DNA from: Pseudomonas helmanticensis | GTDB lineage: Bacteria; Pseudomonadota; Gammaproteobacteria; Pseudomonadales; Pseudomonadaceae | Direction of reading: 5' to 3' | Assembly: GCF_900182985.1 (NCBI RefSeq) | Contig: NZ_FXUY01000001.1 | Span: forward strand, 62,001-126,000 | DNA length: 64,000 nt | Shown: piece after piece, positions 27,892 through 36,257 of the stretch | Layout of the letters: each line of letters begins with the position of its first letter | Numbering within the stretch: position 1 is the first letter of the stretch | The notes under the pieces: model-generated | What the model was told of the DNA's origin: nothing | The model's input: only the letters and a program-made list of their open reading frames with translations | Databases searched by the model: none | Made by a program: the position numbers and the translations under genes

Positions 27892-28303
27892 AGGCGTCCG
27901 GTGTGAAACTGTCGACCTGGCTCAACAACTCTGCAATCTTCTGCGGCATCAATCGCGTATCGCATCGAGTCTCAACGTTAATGATGATCGCCGGATCGTT
28001 GCAGCAAATCCGCACCCGGAAGCGCCAGTCACCGAAGATCACTTTCAGCCCGTCACTGTCATCCATTTCCAGCGCCTGCTCGCCATACAGCTTTTTCAGA
28101 TGAGCGAGCAGGGGATAGGGATCGCGCATCGGCCGGCGGATATCGCCGGACGCGGGAAACACGCCAATGCGTTCGACCAGCAAGATCGTCCCCAGCCAGG
28201 TTTCATTGGCGCTGGGCAATGGCTGATGGCGTGACAACCAGCTCATCACCCCGAGGTTACCCACCTCGCGTTCAATCTCTACGGAATGTTGTGCAATGTT
28301 CAT
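27890..28303 (-). CDS. Stand-alone phosphoglucomutase/phosphomannomutase C-terminal-domain-like protein
   Basis: The protein (137 residues from ATG 28303) resembles the last domain of phosphohexomutases: [18 protein letters not shown], then [33 protein letters not shown], matching the family pattern DGLxxxFxDxxxxVRxSNTxPxxxxxxE. The usual phosphate-binding R-x-S-N/G-T is replaced by RICCND, so sugar-phosphate binding is doubtful. The catalytic Ser and metal-binding domains are absent. It lies 50 bases downstream of galU. It could be a remnant or a regulatory protein. Confidence 0.62.
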   Translation of the reverse strand: MNIAQHSVEIEREVGNLGVMSWLSRHQPLPSANETWLGTILLVERIGVFPASGDIRRPMRDPYPLLAHLKKLYGEQALEMDDSDGLKVIFGDWRFRVRICCNDPAIIINVETRCDTRLMPQKIAELLSQVDSFTPDA

Positions 28304-28353
28304 GGTGGCCTGCCTGAAGTGAAGAGTGGGCGTGGGGTGGCGTCGGGGCCGTC

Positions 28354-29187
28354 TCAGCGGCCCTTGAGGTAAACGTTCTCGTAGCAGAAGTTGGTCGCCT
28401 GCAAATAACCCTCGGCGTCGCCGCAATCAAAGCGCATGCCTTTGAATTTGTAGGCCAGCACGCAACCGTTCTGCGTCTGTTTCATCAGCGCGTCGGTGAT
28501 CTGGATTTCGCCGCCCTTGCCCGGTTCGGTATCGGCGATGAGGTCGAAAATATCCGGCGTGAGGATGTAGCGGCCGATGATCGCCAGGTTCGATGGCGCG
28601 TCTTGTGGTGCCGGTTTTTCCACCATGTTGTTGACCCGGTAGATGCCGTCGGATATCAGCTCGCCGGCGATCACTCCGTACTTGTGCGTCTGATCGGCCG
28701 GGACTTCCTGGATGGCGACGATCGAGCAGCGGAATTTCTTGTACAGCTGGATCATCTGCGTGAGCACGCCGTCACCTTCCAGGTTCAGGCACAGGTCATC
28801 GGCCAGCACCACGGCAAACGGCTCGTCGCCGATCAACGGACGGCCGCTGAGGATCGCGTGGCCGAGGCCTTTCATTTCGACCTGACGGGTGTAGGAGAAG
28901 GTGCAGGTGTCGATCAGCTCGCGGGTGCCGGCGAGGAACTTCTCTTTCTCGGTACCGCGGATCTGATGTTCCAGCTCGTAACTGATGTCGAAATGGTCTT
29001 CCAGCGCGCGTTTGCCCCGGCCGGTGACGATGGCCATGTGTTGCAGGCCGGCGTCCCGTGCTTCTTCAACGGCGTATTCGATCAAAGGCTTGTTGACGAT
29101 CGGTAACATTTCCTTGGGCATCGCTTTAGTTGCCGGCAAGAAACGTGTGCCATAGCCGGCAGCGGGGAACAAACATTTACGAATCAT
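28354..29187 (-). CDS. galU: UTP-glucose-1-phosphate uridylyltransferase
   Basis: GalU makes UDP-glucose from UTP and glucose-1-phosphate, a precursor for surface polysaccharides. The protein (277 residues from ATG 29187) starts IRKCLFPAAGYGTRFLPATK, the nucleotide-binding G-x-G-T-R-x-L-P motif, then PKEMLPIVNKPLIEY. FAVVLADDLC has the metal-binding Asp, and FDCGDAEGYL lies near the C-terminus. The upstream in-frame ATG at 29250 adds 21 residues with no family match. It is divergent from galE across a long regulatory region. Confidence 0.95.
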   Translation of the reverse strand: MIRKCLFPAAGYGTRFLPATKAMPKEMLPIVNKPLIEYAVEEARDAGLQHMAIVTGRGKRALEDHFDISYELEHQIRGTEKEKFLAGTRELIDTCTFSYTRQVEMKGLGHAILSGRPLIGDEPFAVVLADDLCLNLEGDGVLTQMIQLYKKFRCSIVAIQEVPADQTHKYGVIAGELISDGIYRVNNMVEKPAPQDAPSNLAIIGRYILTPDIFDLIADTEPGKGGEIQITDALMKQTQNGCVLAYKFKGMRFDCGDAEGYLQATNFCYENVYLKGR

Positions 29188-29576
29188 AAAAGTATCCTGG
29201 ACAGTCATGGAACACAGGCGACGAATGCGCGCACTCATGCAAGTGGGCAAGTTTCAATAGTATTGAACGATTGCTTTAATACCTGAGTCAGGTTGTTCAT
29301 GGCAATTAATCGTGAGGGTAAAACATGACAATGTTATGAGATGTCGGTTAGAGCCTTTTTAGTTATTTTTAGTCGGTATCCGTTGATAGTGATGGGTGCA
29401 CTTGAAGTGCTAATAAGTACCTGGCAATACAGTTTGAACTGGAAAAATATTTATTGCCAGTCGTTGAACTAATTTTGTTCGAGGTTGTTGTCGGCTTGTT
29501 TATGTGGATTGCAGCACAACTCCGATAAATCAGGCTTGACACGCTACCGGGTACTTATCCATTGACGGACCGCGCT
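29188..29576. promoter_or_regulatory. Divergent galU-galE regulatory region
   Basis: These 389 bases have no gene and are AT-rich compared with their flanks. They hold the shared motif GTTATTTTTAGTCGG (29362-29376) and, 21 bases later, the dyad GCACTTGAAGTGC (29398-29410), a combination also present upstream of the tyrosine phosphatase gene. A TTGACA hexamer lies at 29536, but no well-spaced -10 follows it. Confidence 0.5.
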
Positions 29577-30593
29577 ATGAAGATTCTGGTAACGGGTGGT
29601 GCTGGCTATATCGGCTCGCACACCACACTTGCATTGCTTGAAGCAGGTTATCAAGTTGTCGTACTGGATAATCTTTGTAACAGCAGCGATGCGGCATTGC
29701 ACGCCGTTGAAGCCATCTGCGGCAAGAGCGCGCAGATGATTCGTGGCGATGTCTGCGATCGCGCTTTGCTCGACCGGATTTTCCGCGAGCACAGCATCGA
29801 AGCCGTCCTGCATTTCGCCGGGCTGAAAGCGGTGGGCGAGAGCGTGCGCAAGCCGCTTGAGTACTACGAAACCAACGTCAGCGGCAGCATCACGCTGTGT
29901 CAGGCGATGGCAGCGGCGGGGGTGTTCCGGCTGGTGTTCAGCTCGTCGGCGACGGTGTATGGCGAGCCTGAGCAGATGCCGATTCGCGAGGATTTCCCCA
30001 CCGGCACGCCGACCAATCCTTACGGCCAGTCGAAACTGATCGTCGAAAACGTGCTGCGCGACCTGTGTCAGTCCGAGCCGCGCTGGAGCATCGCTTTGCT
30101 GCGCTACTTCAACCCGATTGGCGCGCACGACAGCGGGCATATGGGCGAAGATCCCAATGGCATCCCCAACAATCTGCTGCCTTACATCAGCCAGGTCGCG
30201 GTGGGCAGCCTGCAAGAGCTGTCGATCTTTGGCGATGATTATCCAACCGTGGACGGCACCGGCGTGCGCGATTACATCCATGTCGTCGATCTGGCGGACG
30301 GCCATTTAAAGGCGTTGCAGTCGATCAGCGGGCGCACCGGCATCCACACCTGGAATCTCGGCACTGGCGATGGCTACAGCGTGCTGCAAGTCCTGCGCGC
30401 CTTCGAACAGGCTTGCGGGCAGCCGGTGCCGTATCGGGTGATGCCGCGTCGTTCCGGGGATATCGCCGAGAGTTGGGCGGATGCTTCCAAGGCGGCGCGA
30501 GAACTTGGCTGGACGGCCACGCGCAACTTGCAGGACATGGTCACCGATACTTGGCGCTGGCAGTCGAATCATCCCAAAGGCTATCTGCAATGA
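29577..30593 (+). CDS. galE: UDP-glucose 4-epimerase
   Basis: GalE interconverts UDP-glucose and UDP-galactose, supplying galactose donors for the polymer. The protein (338 residues from ATG 29577) has the Rossmann motif LVTGGAGYIGSH at its N-terminus, HFAGLKAVGES, FSSSATVYG with the catalytic Ser/Thr, NPYGQSK with the Y-x3-K pair, and the C-terminal MPRRSGDIAESWADASKA typical of GalE. The in-frame codon at 29562 would add five residues without a ribosome site. Confidence 0.96.
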   Translation: MKILVTGGAGYIGSHTTLALLEAGYQVVVLDNLCNSSDAALHAVEAICGKSAQMIRGDVCDRALLDRIFREHSIEAVLHFAGLKAVGESVRKPLEYYETNVSGSITLCQAMAAAGVFRLVFSSSATVYGEPEQMPIREDFPTGTPTNPYGQSKLIVENVLRDLCQSEPRWSIALLRYFNPIGAHDSGHMGEDPNGIPNNLLPYISQVAVGSLQELSIFGDDYPTVDGTGVRDYIHVVDLADGHLKALQSISGRTGIHTWNLGTGDGYSVLQVLRAFEQACGQPVPYRVMPRRSGDIAESWADASKAARELGWTATRNLQDMVTDTWRWQSNHPKGYLQ

Positions 30594-30610
30594 TGGCCAT
30601 TTAGTCCAAT

Positions 30611-30625
30611 GTTATTTTCAGTCAG
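30611..30625. promoter_or_regulatory. Third-region copy of the shared exopolysaccharide promoter motif
   Basis: GTTATTTTCAGTCAG lies in the 231-base gap between galE and the gfcA-like gene, about 215 bases upstream of the latter. It differs at two positions from the copies at 17858 and 29362. A regulatory role is inferred. Confidence 0.4.
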
Positions 30626-30824
30626 GTTGTTAGATTACGTCGGGAAATTACACTGGCAATGCCTTTTGCAAGTCCGTAGATATAAACCTGCCGTTCGACT
30701 TTTATCAGTTGGGTAAGACTGTGAAAGAACAACGGATCTTGTTCGCGCTTTTTGCGGGCTTGAACTCTACCACCGCTAACACAGACCGGTTTTTTAACAG
30801 GTCGAATGTTAGAAAGGAGTTGAT

Positions 30825-31061
30825 ATGAAGAAAGTGATGGCAATTGCCCTGTTGACGATGTTGAGCAACTGGGCTGCCGCTGCTGAAGCGCCGCTGACAG
30901 CGGTAACCAATGTAGGTGGCAATGTAGCGGCTTCTCAAGCGCCTGCAGCCAGTACTGCAATGGTTGCCAGTGCTGTAGCGGCGTCCAACAGTGGTGGCAG
31001 TGCCAACGGCGGTACCACCGGTACGACGGGTACCACCGGTACAACCGGCACGCATAACTAA
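30825..31061 (+). CDS. Small secreted Thr/Gly-repeat protein (YjbE/GfcA-like)
   Basis: The 78-residue protein has a signal peptide (MKKVMAIALLTMLSNWAAAA), an Ala/Ser/Val-rich middle, and a C-terminal tail of GTT repeats (GGTTGTTGTTGTTGTHN). Size and composition match YjbE/GfcA, the first small gene of the E. coli yjbEFGH and gfcABCDE capsule operons. The next genes here match the other members of those operons. Its function is not established; a role in secreted matrix is inferred. A strong AGAAAGGAG site precedes the ATG. Confidence 0.82.
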   Translation: MKKVMAIALLTMLSNWAAAAEAPLTAVTNVGGNVAASQAPAASTAMVASAVAASNSGGSANGGTTGTTGTTGTTGTHN

Positions 31062-31086
31062 CAGGAAGTTCTGTTAGTGCAGTACA

Positions 31087-31122
31087 AGGTCGCCCGACGC
31101 AAGTCGGGTGACTTTGTTTTTG
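31087..31122 (+). terminator. Terminator or attenuator between gfcA-like and wza-like genes
   Basis: GTCGCCCGAC and GTCGGGTGAC pair with one mismatch around a GCAA loop and are followed by TTTGTTTTT. It lies 26 bases after the gfcA-like stop and 30 bases before the export gene, so it may set a high ratio of the small protein to the export proteins. Confidence 0.65.
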
Positions 31123-31151
31123 GATTCGCCCTTGAATAGCGTAGTGCCATT

Positions 31152-32267
31152 ATGACTCGTAGTGTTTATCTTTTAATGTTGGCAAGTCTCGCTTTGCAAG
31201 GTTGCATGTTTTCCCCCGGTCAGTACCTGAGCACCGGCAGCATCACTCGCCAAGGCGCCAGTGAAAGCAGCCGGGTCGAGTTGATCCCGATCACCCCCAA
31301 ACTGATCTCCATGAACCGTGCCACGCAAAAGCGTGAGTCAGTGCCTGCGGAACTGTTGGCGACACCCGCCGAATACCGCATCGGCAACAACGATGTTCTG
31401 TACATCACCGTGTGGGATCACCCGGAGCTGACGGCCCCGTCCGGCGCGCAGCAACAGATCGATGCCAACGGCCGCCTGGTGCGCTCCGACGGCACGCTCT
31501 ATTACCCGTTCATCAAGGAAGTCCAGGCCACCGGCCGGACCATTCAGCAACTGCGCTCTGACATTGAACAGCGGCTCTCGGCGTTCATCGCCGAGCCGCA
31601 AGTGGATGTCGCGGTGTTGCGTTTCGCCAGTCAGAAAGTCGTGGTCACCGGCGCGGTGACCAAGGCTGGTCCACAAGCGATTTCGACCAATCCGCTGAGC
31701 GTGGTCGAAGCCTTGGGTTCGGCCGGCATCGACACCAATAACGCCGATTTGTCCGGACTGCTGCTGACCCGCAAGGGACGGGTTTATCCGCTGAACCTGG
31801 ACTCGCTCAACCAACCGGATTCCGAGTTGCAGAACGTCTACCTCAAGGGCGGCGATCAGCTGTACCTGCCATACAACGACAACAAACGCATCTACGTCAT
31901 GGGCGAAGTCAACCAGCCGCGTGCATTGAGCTTCAAGACGGCGACGATGAACCTGTCCGACGTACTCGGTTCGGTCGGTGGCTTGAGCCAGACCACTTCC
32001 AATGGCAATGCGGTGTACGTGATTCGCGGCGTGGAAAACCTCGATGTCGAGCCGGCGAAAATCTATCAACTGGAAGCCGAATCGCCGACCGCCATGGCGC
32101 TCGCTTCGCACTTCGAAGTGCGTCCTCAGGACGTCGTCTATGTCGGGCCTGCCAACGTGACTCGCTGGAACCGCTTCATCAGTCAGTTGGTGCCGTCGGC
32201 ATCAATTGTCGGTACAGGCGCTTCCGCTGCGAAGAACTGGAGCGAATTCAGTAACAACAGCAAATAA
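31152..32267 (+). CDS. Wza/GfcE-type polysaccharide export lipoprotein
   Basis: The 371-residue protein has a signal peptide ending in a lipobox (ALQGC, Cys22) and the Poly_export/SLBB organisation of outer-membrane polysaccharide secretins. The segment YRIGNNDVLYITVWDHPEL (about 76-95) is the Poly_export signature, and further SLBB-like repeats follow (VVVTGAVTKAG about 158-168; IYVMGEVNQPRA about 247-258). The C-terminus has a short amphipathic helix (WNRFISQLVP) as in Wza. It would form the export channel working with the Wzc-like kinase. Confidence 0.93.
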   Translation: MTRSVYLLMLASLALQGCMFSPGQYLSTGSITRQGASESSRVELIPITPKLISMNRATQKRESVPAELLATPAEYRIGNNDVLYITVWDHPELTAPSGAQQQIDANGRLVRSDGTLYYPFIKEVQATGRTIQQLRSDIEQRLSAFIAEPQVDVAVLRFASQKVVVTGAVTKAGPQAISTNPLSVVEALGSAGIDTNNADLSGLLLTRKGRVYPLNLDSLNQPDSELQNVYLKGGDQLYLPYNDNKRIYVMGEVNQPRALSFKTATMNLSDVLGSVGGLSQTTSNGNAVYVIRGVENLDVEPAKIYQLEAESPTAMALASHFEVRPQDVVYVGPANVTRWNRFISQLVPSASIVGTGASAAKNWSEFSNNSK

Positions 32268-32278
32268 GGTTGCCGACT

Positions 32279-32944
32279 TTGAACATCTTGAAAGTTGGCG
32301 TCTGCCTGATGGCGGCCTCGTTGCTCTGTGGCTGTAACCCGTTGATGAGCGCTTCGTTGAACAACCTGAAGGCAGCGGTCGTCGGCCCGGATGAGGTGGA
32401 CGTTACGGCGGCCGAAGTGGCTGCGGTCAACTACCCGCAACTGAAACTGACCACGCCGTCCGGTTCCGGTGTGCTGGCGCTGATGCGCGAGCGCGAGGAC
32501 CTGCAGTTCTGGGTCGCTTCCGGCAAACAGGTATTGCTCCTGCGCGATGGCCTCGCCGTACGCAGTGTCGGCCTCGGGCTGGAAGGCGACCTGGATGGCA
32601 CGCGGCTGGCCGATGACGCGCCGTTCAAGCAAGGTCTGCATCGGGTCGCCGATGGTTTCACCACGCGGCGCTGGATCGATCTGTACAAGGGCCAGGAAGT
32701 CGGGGTGATCGTCAACAGTCGGTTCTCGCGGCGATCGGAACAAACCCTGCAGATTCTCGACAAGCAATACACCGTGCTGCGTGTCGATGAACAGATTGAC
32801 GCGCCGGCCATCGGCTTGAACGCGACGAATCGTTACTGGGTCGATCCGCGTGACGGTTTCATCTTGCAGAGCGAGCAGCAACTGACTTCGCAACTGCGCG
32901 TGAAAATTGTGCAGCTGACTCCTGATCGCAGGCACCTGCCGTGA
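32279..32944 (+). CDS. YjbF/GfcB-like lipoprotein
   Basis: The start at TTG 32279 lies 9 bases after AAGG and gives a lipoprotein signal peptide with lipobox LLCGC (product 221 residues). The mature protein has the beta-rich pattern of YjbF/GfcB proteins (LLLRDGLAVRSVGLGLEGD, YKGQEVGVIVNSRF, GFILQSEQQL). The family is needed for group 4 capsule assembly in E. coli; its exact role is not known. An alternative TTG at 32270 would add three residues. It overlaps the next gene by 4 bases. Confidence 0.82.
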   Translation: MNILKVGVCLMAASLLCGCNPLMSASLNNLKAAVVGPDEVDVTAAEVAAVNYPQLKLTTPSGSGVLALMREREDLQFWVASGKQVLLLRDGLAVRSVGLGLEGDLDGTRLADDAPFKQGLHRVADGFTTRRWIDLYKGQEVGVIVNSRFSRRSEQTLQILDKQYTVLRVDEQIDAPAIGLNATNRYWVDPRDGFILQSEQQLTSQLRVKIVQLTPDRRHLP

Positions 32945-33702
32945 CGCGCCGGGGTTTGCTATCGGCGTGCCTGATGCTGATCGCTGGCATGAGCCACGCA
33001 GCCGTCACTGTCACCGGTGACGTGGCCAATCCGGGTCCCGTTGAACTGCCGCCGGGCGGGCGTTTGCTCGATGTGATCAGCGTTGCGGTGCCGAATGCGC
33101 AAGGCTATTGGCTGGCGGGCGGATTGCTGCGTCAGTCGCTGGTTGAGGAGCAGACACGGCTGAAGGTCGGCGTGCTGTTCGATCTGGACGTGCTGCAGCG
33201 CATGTCGATGCTTTTCGACCGGCCGAGTCGTGCGGCGCTGGCGCAGCGCATGGCTGAAGAAGTGCGGCAGATGCCGGTCACCGGACGGCAGATCGCCGAT
33301 CTCGATCCGGTCGCACTGGAAGTCGGCTTCGCACGCAACATTCGTCTCGGCGATGGCGATCGCCTGATCTACCCGAAACGCGTCGATGAAGTGCAAGTAA
33401 TCGGTGCCGTCGCCGAGCCGTGCCACTTGCCGTATCAGCCGTTGCTGGAGGCGCGTGAATACCTGCAAGGCTGCACAATTCTGAGTGACGCCGAGGCCGA
33501 TTACCTGTGGCTGATCCAGCCCAACGGCGCTTCGCAGCGCGTCGGCATTGCCCACTGGAATCGCGAGAGCGGGCACTTTCCCGTGGCTGGCAGCAAGATT
33601 CTGGTGCCGGTTAAAAATGACGATCTTGATCCGCCTATCCCTGAGCTGAATCAGCAGTTGGCTGAATTTATTGCCACGCAGCTGGCCGAGGTGGTTCGTT
33701 GA
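32941..33702 (+). CDS. YjbG/GfcC-like periplasmic capsule protein
   Basis: The 253-residue protein starts at GTG within the preceding stop (GTGA) and has a signal peptide (residues 1-20, AGMSHA). VTVTGDVANPGPVELPPG gives an SLBB-like beta-grasp segment, and RNIRLGDGDRLIYPKRVDEVQVIGAV gives a second; this two-domain layout matches GfcC/YjbG. GfcC is known to be periplasmic and required for group 4 capsule export. It overlaps the next gene by 4 bases, so the four export genes form a tight operon. Confidence 0.83.
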   Translation: MTRRGLLSACLMLIAGMSHAAVTVTGDVANPGPVELPPGGRLLDVISVAVPNAQGYWLAGGLLRQSLVEEQTRLKVGVLFDLDVLQRMSMLFDRPSRAALAQRMAEEVRQMPVTGRQIADLDPVALEVGFARNIRLGDGDRLIYPKRVDEVQVIGAVAEPCHLPYQPLLEAREYLQGCTILSDAEADYLWLIQPNGASQRVGIAHWNRESGHFPVAGSKILVPVKNDDLDPPIPELNQQLAEFIATQLAEVVR

Positions 33703-35777
33703 AGTTACGTTTTGCAGCTGTGTTGTTATTGCCGTGTGGTTTGGTTCATGCAGAGCCGCGCATTACCCAGAATGACTTCGGTGGCACCGGTCTGTTGCAG
33801 ACGCCAACGGCGCGCATGGCCCCGGCCGGCGAGTTGAGCGTCAACGCCAACCGCACCGAACCGTACAGTCGCTACAGCGTTTCGTTGCAGCCGCTGGATT
33901 GGCTCGAAGGCTCGTTTCGCTACACCGCGATCACCAACCGGCCTTACGGCTCGGAGGCCCTTAGCGGCAGCCAAAGCTATAAGGATAAGGCGGTCGACGT
34001 CAAAGTCCGGCTGTGGCAGGAAAGCCACTGGCTGCCCGACGTGGCGCTGGGCTTCCGAGACGTCGGCGGTACAGGTTTGTTCTCCAGTGAATTTTTCGTC
34101 GCCAACAAACGCTACGACAACTTCGATTTCAGCGCCGGGATTGCCTGGGGCTACCTCGGTAATCGCGGCGATATCGACAACCCGTTGGGCTACGTCAGCG
34201 ATCGTTTCGATACCCGGCCAGCTCTTGAAGGCACCGGTGACGTCAACTCGGGCTCATACTTTCGTGGCCGGCCGTCGTTTTTCGGTGGCGTGAGCTATCA
34301 GACGCCGTGGGATCGCCTCAGCCTGAAACTCGAATTCGAAGGCAACGACTACAAGCACGAGCCGAAGGACAACGAGATCAAGCAGGACTCGCCGATCAAC
34401 CTTGGCGCGGTGTTCAAGGTCACCGATTCGATCGACCTCAGCGCAGCGTGGGAACGCGGCAACACGGCGATGTTTGGTGTGACGTTGCATACCAATTTCG
34501 TCAGTCGCAAGGCGCCGGCCAAGACCTACGACCCGACACCGGAACCGCTGCCGGCGAAGGTGCCGACCGCGTCGATGGAACAGGTCGATTGGGCCAACGT
34601 CTCGCAGCGCCTGCAGCAGAATGCCGGCTATAAAGTCGAGCGTATTGCCCAGCGTGATTCCGAGCTGATCGTCTATGGCGAGCAGCAGCGTTACTTCCAT
34701 TCTTCGAAGGCAGTCGGGCGGGCGAGCCGGATTCTCGACAACAGCGTCAATGACGATATCAACTGGTTCACTGTGGTCAACAAGCGCTATGACTTGCCCC
34801 TGGAAGAAACCAGTGTGCCGCGCCAGACTTTCCGCGAAGTGATCAACAACGAGGAACCGTTGCAGTCACTGCACCGCACCACCGAGATCAACCCGGCGAT
34901 GCCGCACAACGAGAAAACCCTCTACACCGAAGCGCCGCAGCATTTCAGTTATGGCGTCGGGCTGGGCTTCAAACAGAACGTCGGCGGCCCAGATGGTTTG
35001 CTCTATCAATTCACTGCCGATGCGGACGCCGAATATCGCTTCAATCGCAACACCTGGTGGAACGGTTTGCTCAGCGCCAACCTGGTGAACAACTTCGACA
35101 AATTCACCTACGATGCGCCGAGCGGTTTGCCGCGCGTGCGCACGGATTTGCGTCAGTACCTGACCACGTCCAACACGACGATGCCGCTGTTCCAGGTCAG
35201 CCATGCCGAGCAGTTGGATAAAGACCTGTATGGCATGGTTTACGGCGGCTATCTGGAGTCGATGTTTGCCGGTGTGGGCGGTGAGGTGTTGTTCCGTCCG
35301 ACGGGCGAGCGCTGGTCGGTGGGCGCGGATATCAACTGGGTGCGCCAGCGTGATTTCGATCAGGGTTTTGCCCTGCGTGATTACTCGGTGGTGACCGGGC
35401 ATATCACCGGGTATACGGATTTGCCGTTCGATACGTTGGCGGCTGTCAGCGTTGGTCGTTATCTGGCTGGGGATTGGGGTGGCACGTTGGATATCTCGCG
35501 GGAGTTTTTCAACGGTGTGCGCTTTGGTGCGTGGGCGACGATCACCACCGCGAGCAGTGCCGAGTATGGCGAGGGTAGTTTCGACAAGGGCCTCTACCTG
35601 TCGATTCCGTTCGACGAAATGATGAGCATGTCGACCATGCGCCGCGCCAACCTGGTCTGGGCGCCGCTGACCCGTGACGGTGGTGCACGACTCAACCGCA
35701 GCTTCCAGCTGCACTCGATGACCGATAGCCGGGAAGGGGACGTGTTTTATCGGAATTTCGAGAAGATCACGGAGTAA
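33699..35777 (+). CDS. YjbH/GfcD-family outer-membrane beta-barrel protein
   Basis: The 692-residue protein starts at TTG, overlapping the preceding stop. Its signal peptide ends GLVHA, and the mature start RITQNDFGGTGLLQTPTARM is the YjbH signature. The rest alternates hydrophobic and aromatic residues as in beta-barrel porins, and the C-terminus (YRNFEKITE) ends the domain. GfcD/YjbH proteins are outer-membrane components of polysaccharide secretion. This is the last gene of the operon; REPINs follow. Confidence 0.87.
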   Translation: MKLRFAAVLLLPCGLVHAEPRITQNDFGGTGLLQTPTARMAPAGELSVNANRTEPYSRYSVSLQPLDWLEGSFRYTAITNRPYGSEALSGSQSYKDKAVDVKVRLWQESHWLPDVALGFRDVGGTGLFSSEFFVANKRYDNFDFSAGIAWGYLGNRGDIDNPLGYVSDRFDTRPALEGTGDVNSGSYFRGRPSFFGGVSYQTPWDRLSLKLEFEGNDYKHEPKDNEIKQDSPINLGAVFKVTDSIDLSAAWERGNTAMFGVTLHTNFVSRKAPAKTYDPTPEPLPAKVPTASMEQVDWANVSQRLQQNAGYKVERIAQRDSELIVYGEQQRYFHSSKAVGRASRILDNSVNDDINWFTVVNKRYDLPLEETSVPRQTFREVINNEEPLQSLHRTTEINPAMPHNEKTLYTEAPQHFSYGVGLGFKQNVGGPDGLLYQFTADADAEYRFNRNTWWNGLLSANLVNNFDKFTYDAPSGLPRVRTDLRQYLTTSNTTMPLFQVSHAEQLDKDLYGMVYGGYLESMFAGVGGEVLFRPTGERWSVGADINWVRQRDFDQGFALRDYSVVTGHITGYTDLPFDTLAAVSVGRYLAGDWGGTLDISREFFNGVRFGAWATITTASSAEYGEGSFDKGLYLSIPFDEMMSMSTMRRANLVWAPLTRDGGARLNRSFQLHSMTDSREGDVFYRNFEKITE

Positions 35778-35805
35778 GCGCGGATCTCCCGAACACCCTG
35801 GAACC

Positions 35806-35894
35806 TGTAGGAGCGAGCCTGCTCGCGATAGCGCTCGCATAGTCGACATCTTGTTGCCTGACACACCGCCATCGCGAGCAGGCTCACTCCTACA
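35806..35894. repeat. REPIN, first of three in tandem
   Basis: TGTAGGAGCGAGCCTGCTCG at the left and its near-inverse ending CTCCTACA at the right enclose a spacer with AGTCGACATC and TTGCCTGACACACCG. It begins 29 bases after the gfcD-like stop. Confidence 0.92.
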
Positions 35895-35940
35895 TTGGAT
35901 ATTTACTACGCCACAGATCCCGAGCCAACCACAAATCCCC

Positions 35941-36030
35941 GGTAGGCCTTCGCCTGCTCGCGATAGCGCCCGTACAGTCGACATCCCTGTTGCCTGACCC
36001 ACCGCCATCGCGAGCAGGCTCACTCCCACA
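35941..36030. repeat. REPIN, second of three in tandem
   Basis: The structure and spacer (TACAGTCGACATCCCTGTTG) are the same as its neighbours. The left arm is altered (GGTAGGCCTTCGCCTGCTCG), so the outer end no longer pairs as well. Confidence 0.9.
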
Positions 36031-36075
36031 TTGGTTATTTGTCATGCCACAAATCCCGAGCCAACTACAAATCCC

Positions 36076-36165
36076 TGTGGGAGCGAGCTTGCTCGCGAAG
36101 GCGCCCGTACAGTCGACATCCCTGTTGCCTGACCCACCGCTTTCGCGAGCAAGCTCGCTCCCACA
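36076..36165. repeat. REPIN, third of three in tandem
   Basis: The arms here are the TGTGGGAGCGAGCTTGCTCG variant, while the spacer is nearly identical to that of the second copy. Together the three copies fill the 480-base gap between the gfcD-like and wbaP genes. Confidence 0.92.
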
Positions 36166-36212
36166 GTTTTTGCATTCCTCTGCAATCCACTCACGCCGGC
36201 AAATCCCGCGCA

Positions 36213-36237
36213 CAAAAAAGGGGACTTTCGTCCCCTT
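36213..36237 (-). terminator. Terminator of the wbaP-like gene
   Basis: The 8-bp stem AAGGGGAC / GTCCCCTT with a 4-base loop is followed on the minus strand by a T run (A run 36213-36217 on the plus strand). It lies 21 bases past the end of the minus-strand gene. Confidence 0.85.
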
Positions 36238-36257
36238 GCGGTGTGCATCGTTGAATC

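Noticed and set aside
29536..29560. A strong sigma-70 promoter before galE
   Set aside because: TTGACA is present, but no -10 hexamer lies 16-18 bases after it.
35806..36165. CRISPR-like array
   Set aside because: The three repeated units are inverted REP doublets with similar spacers, not short direct repeats with unique spacers, and no cas genes are near.
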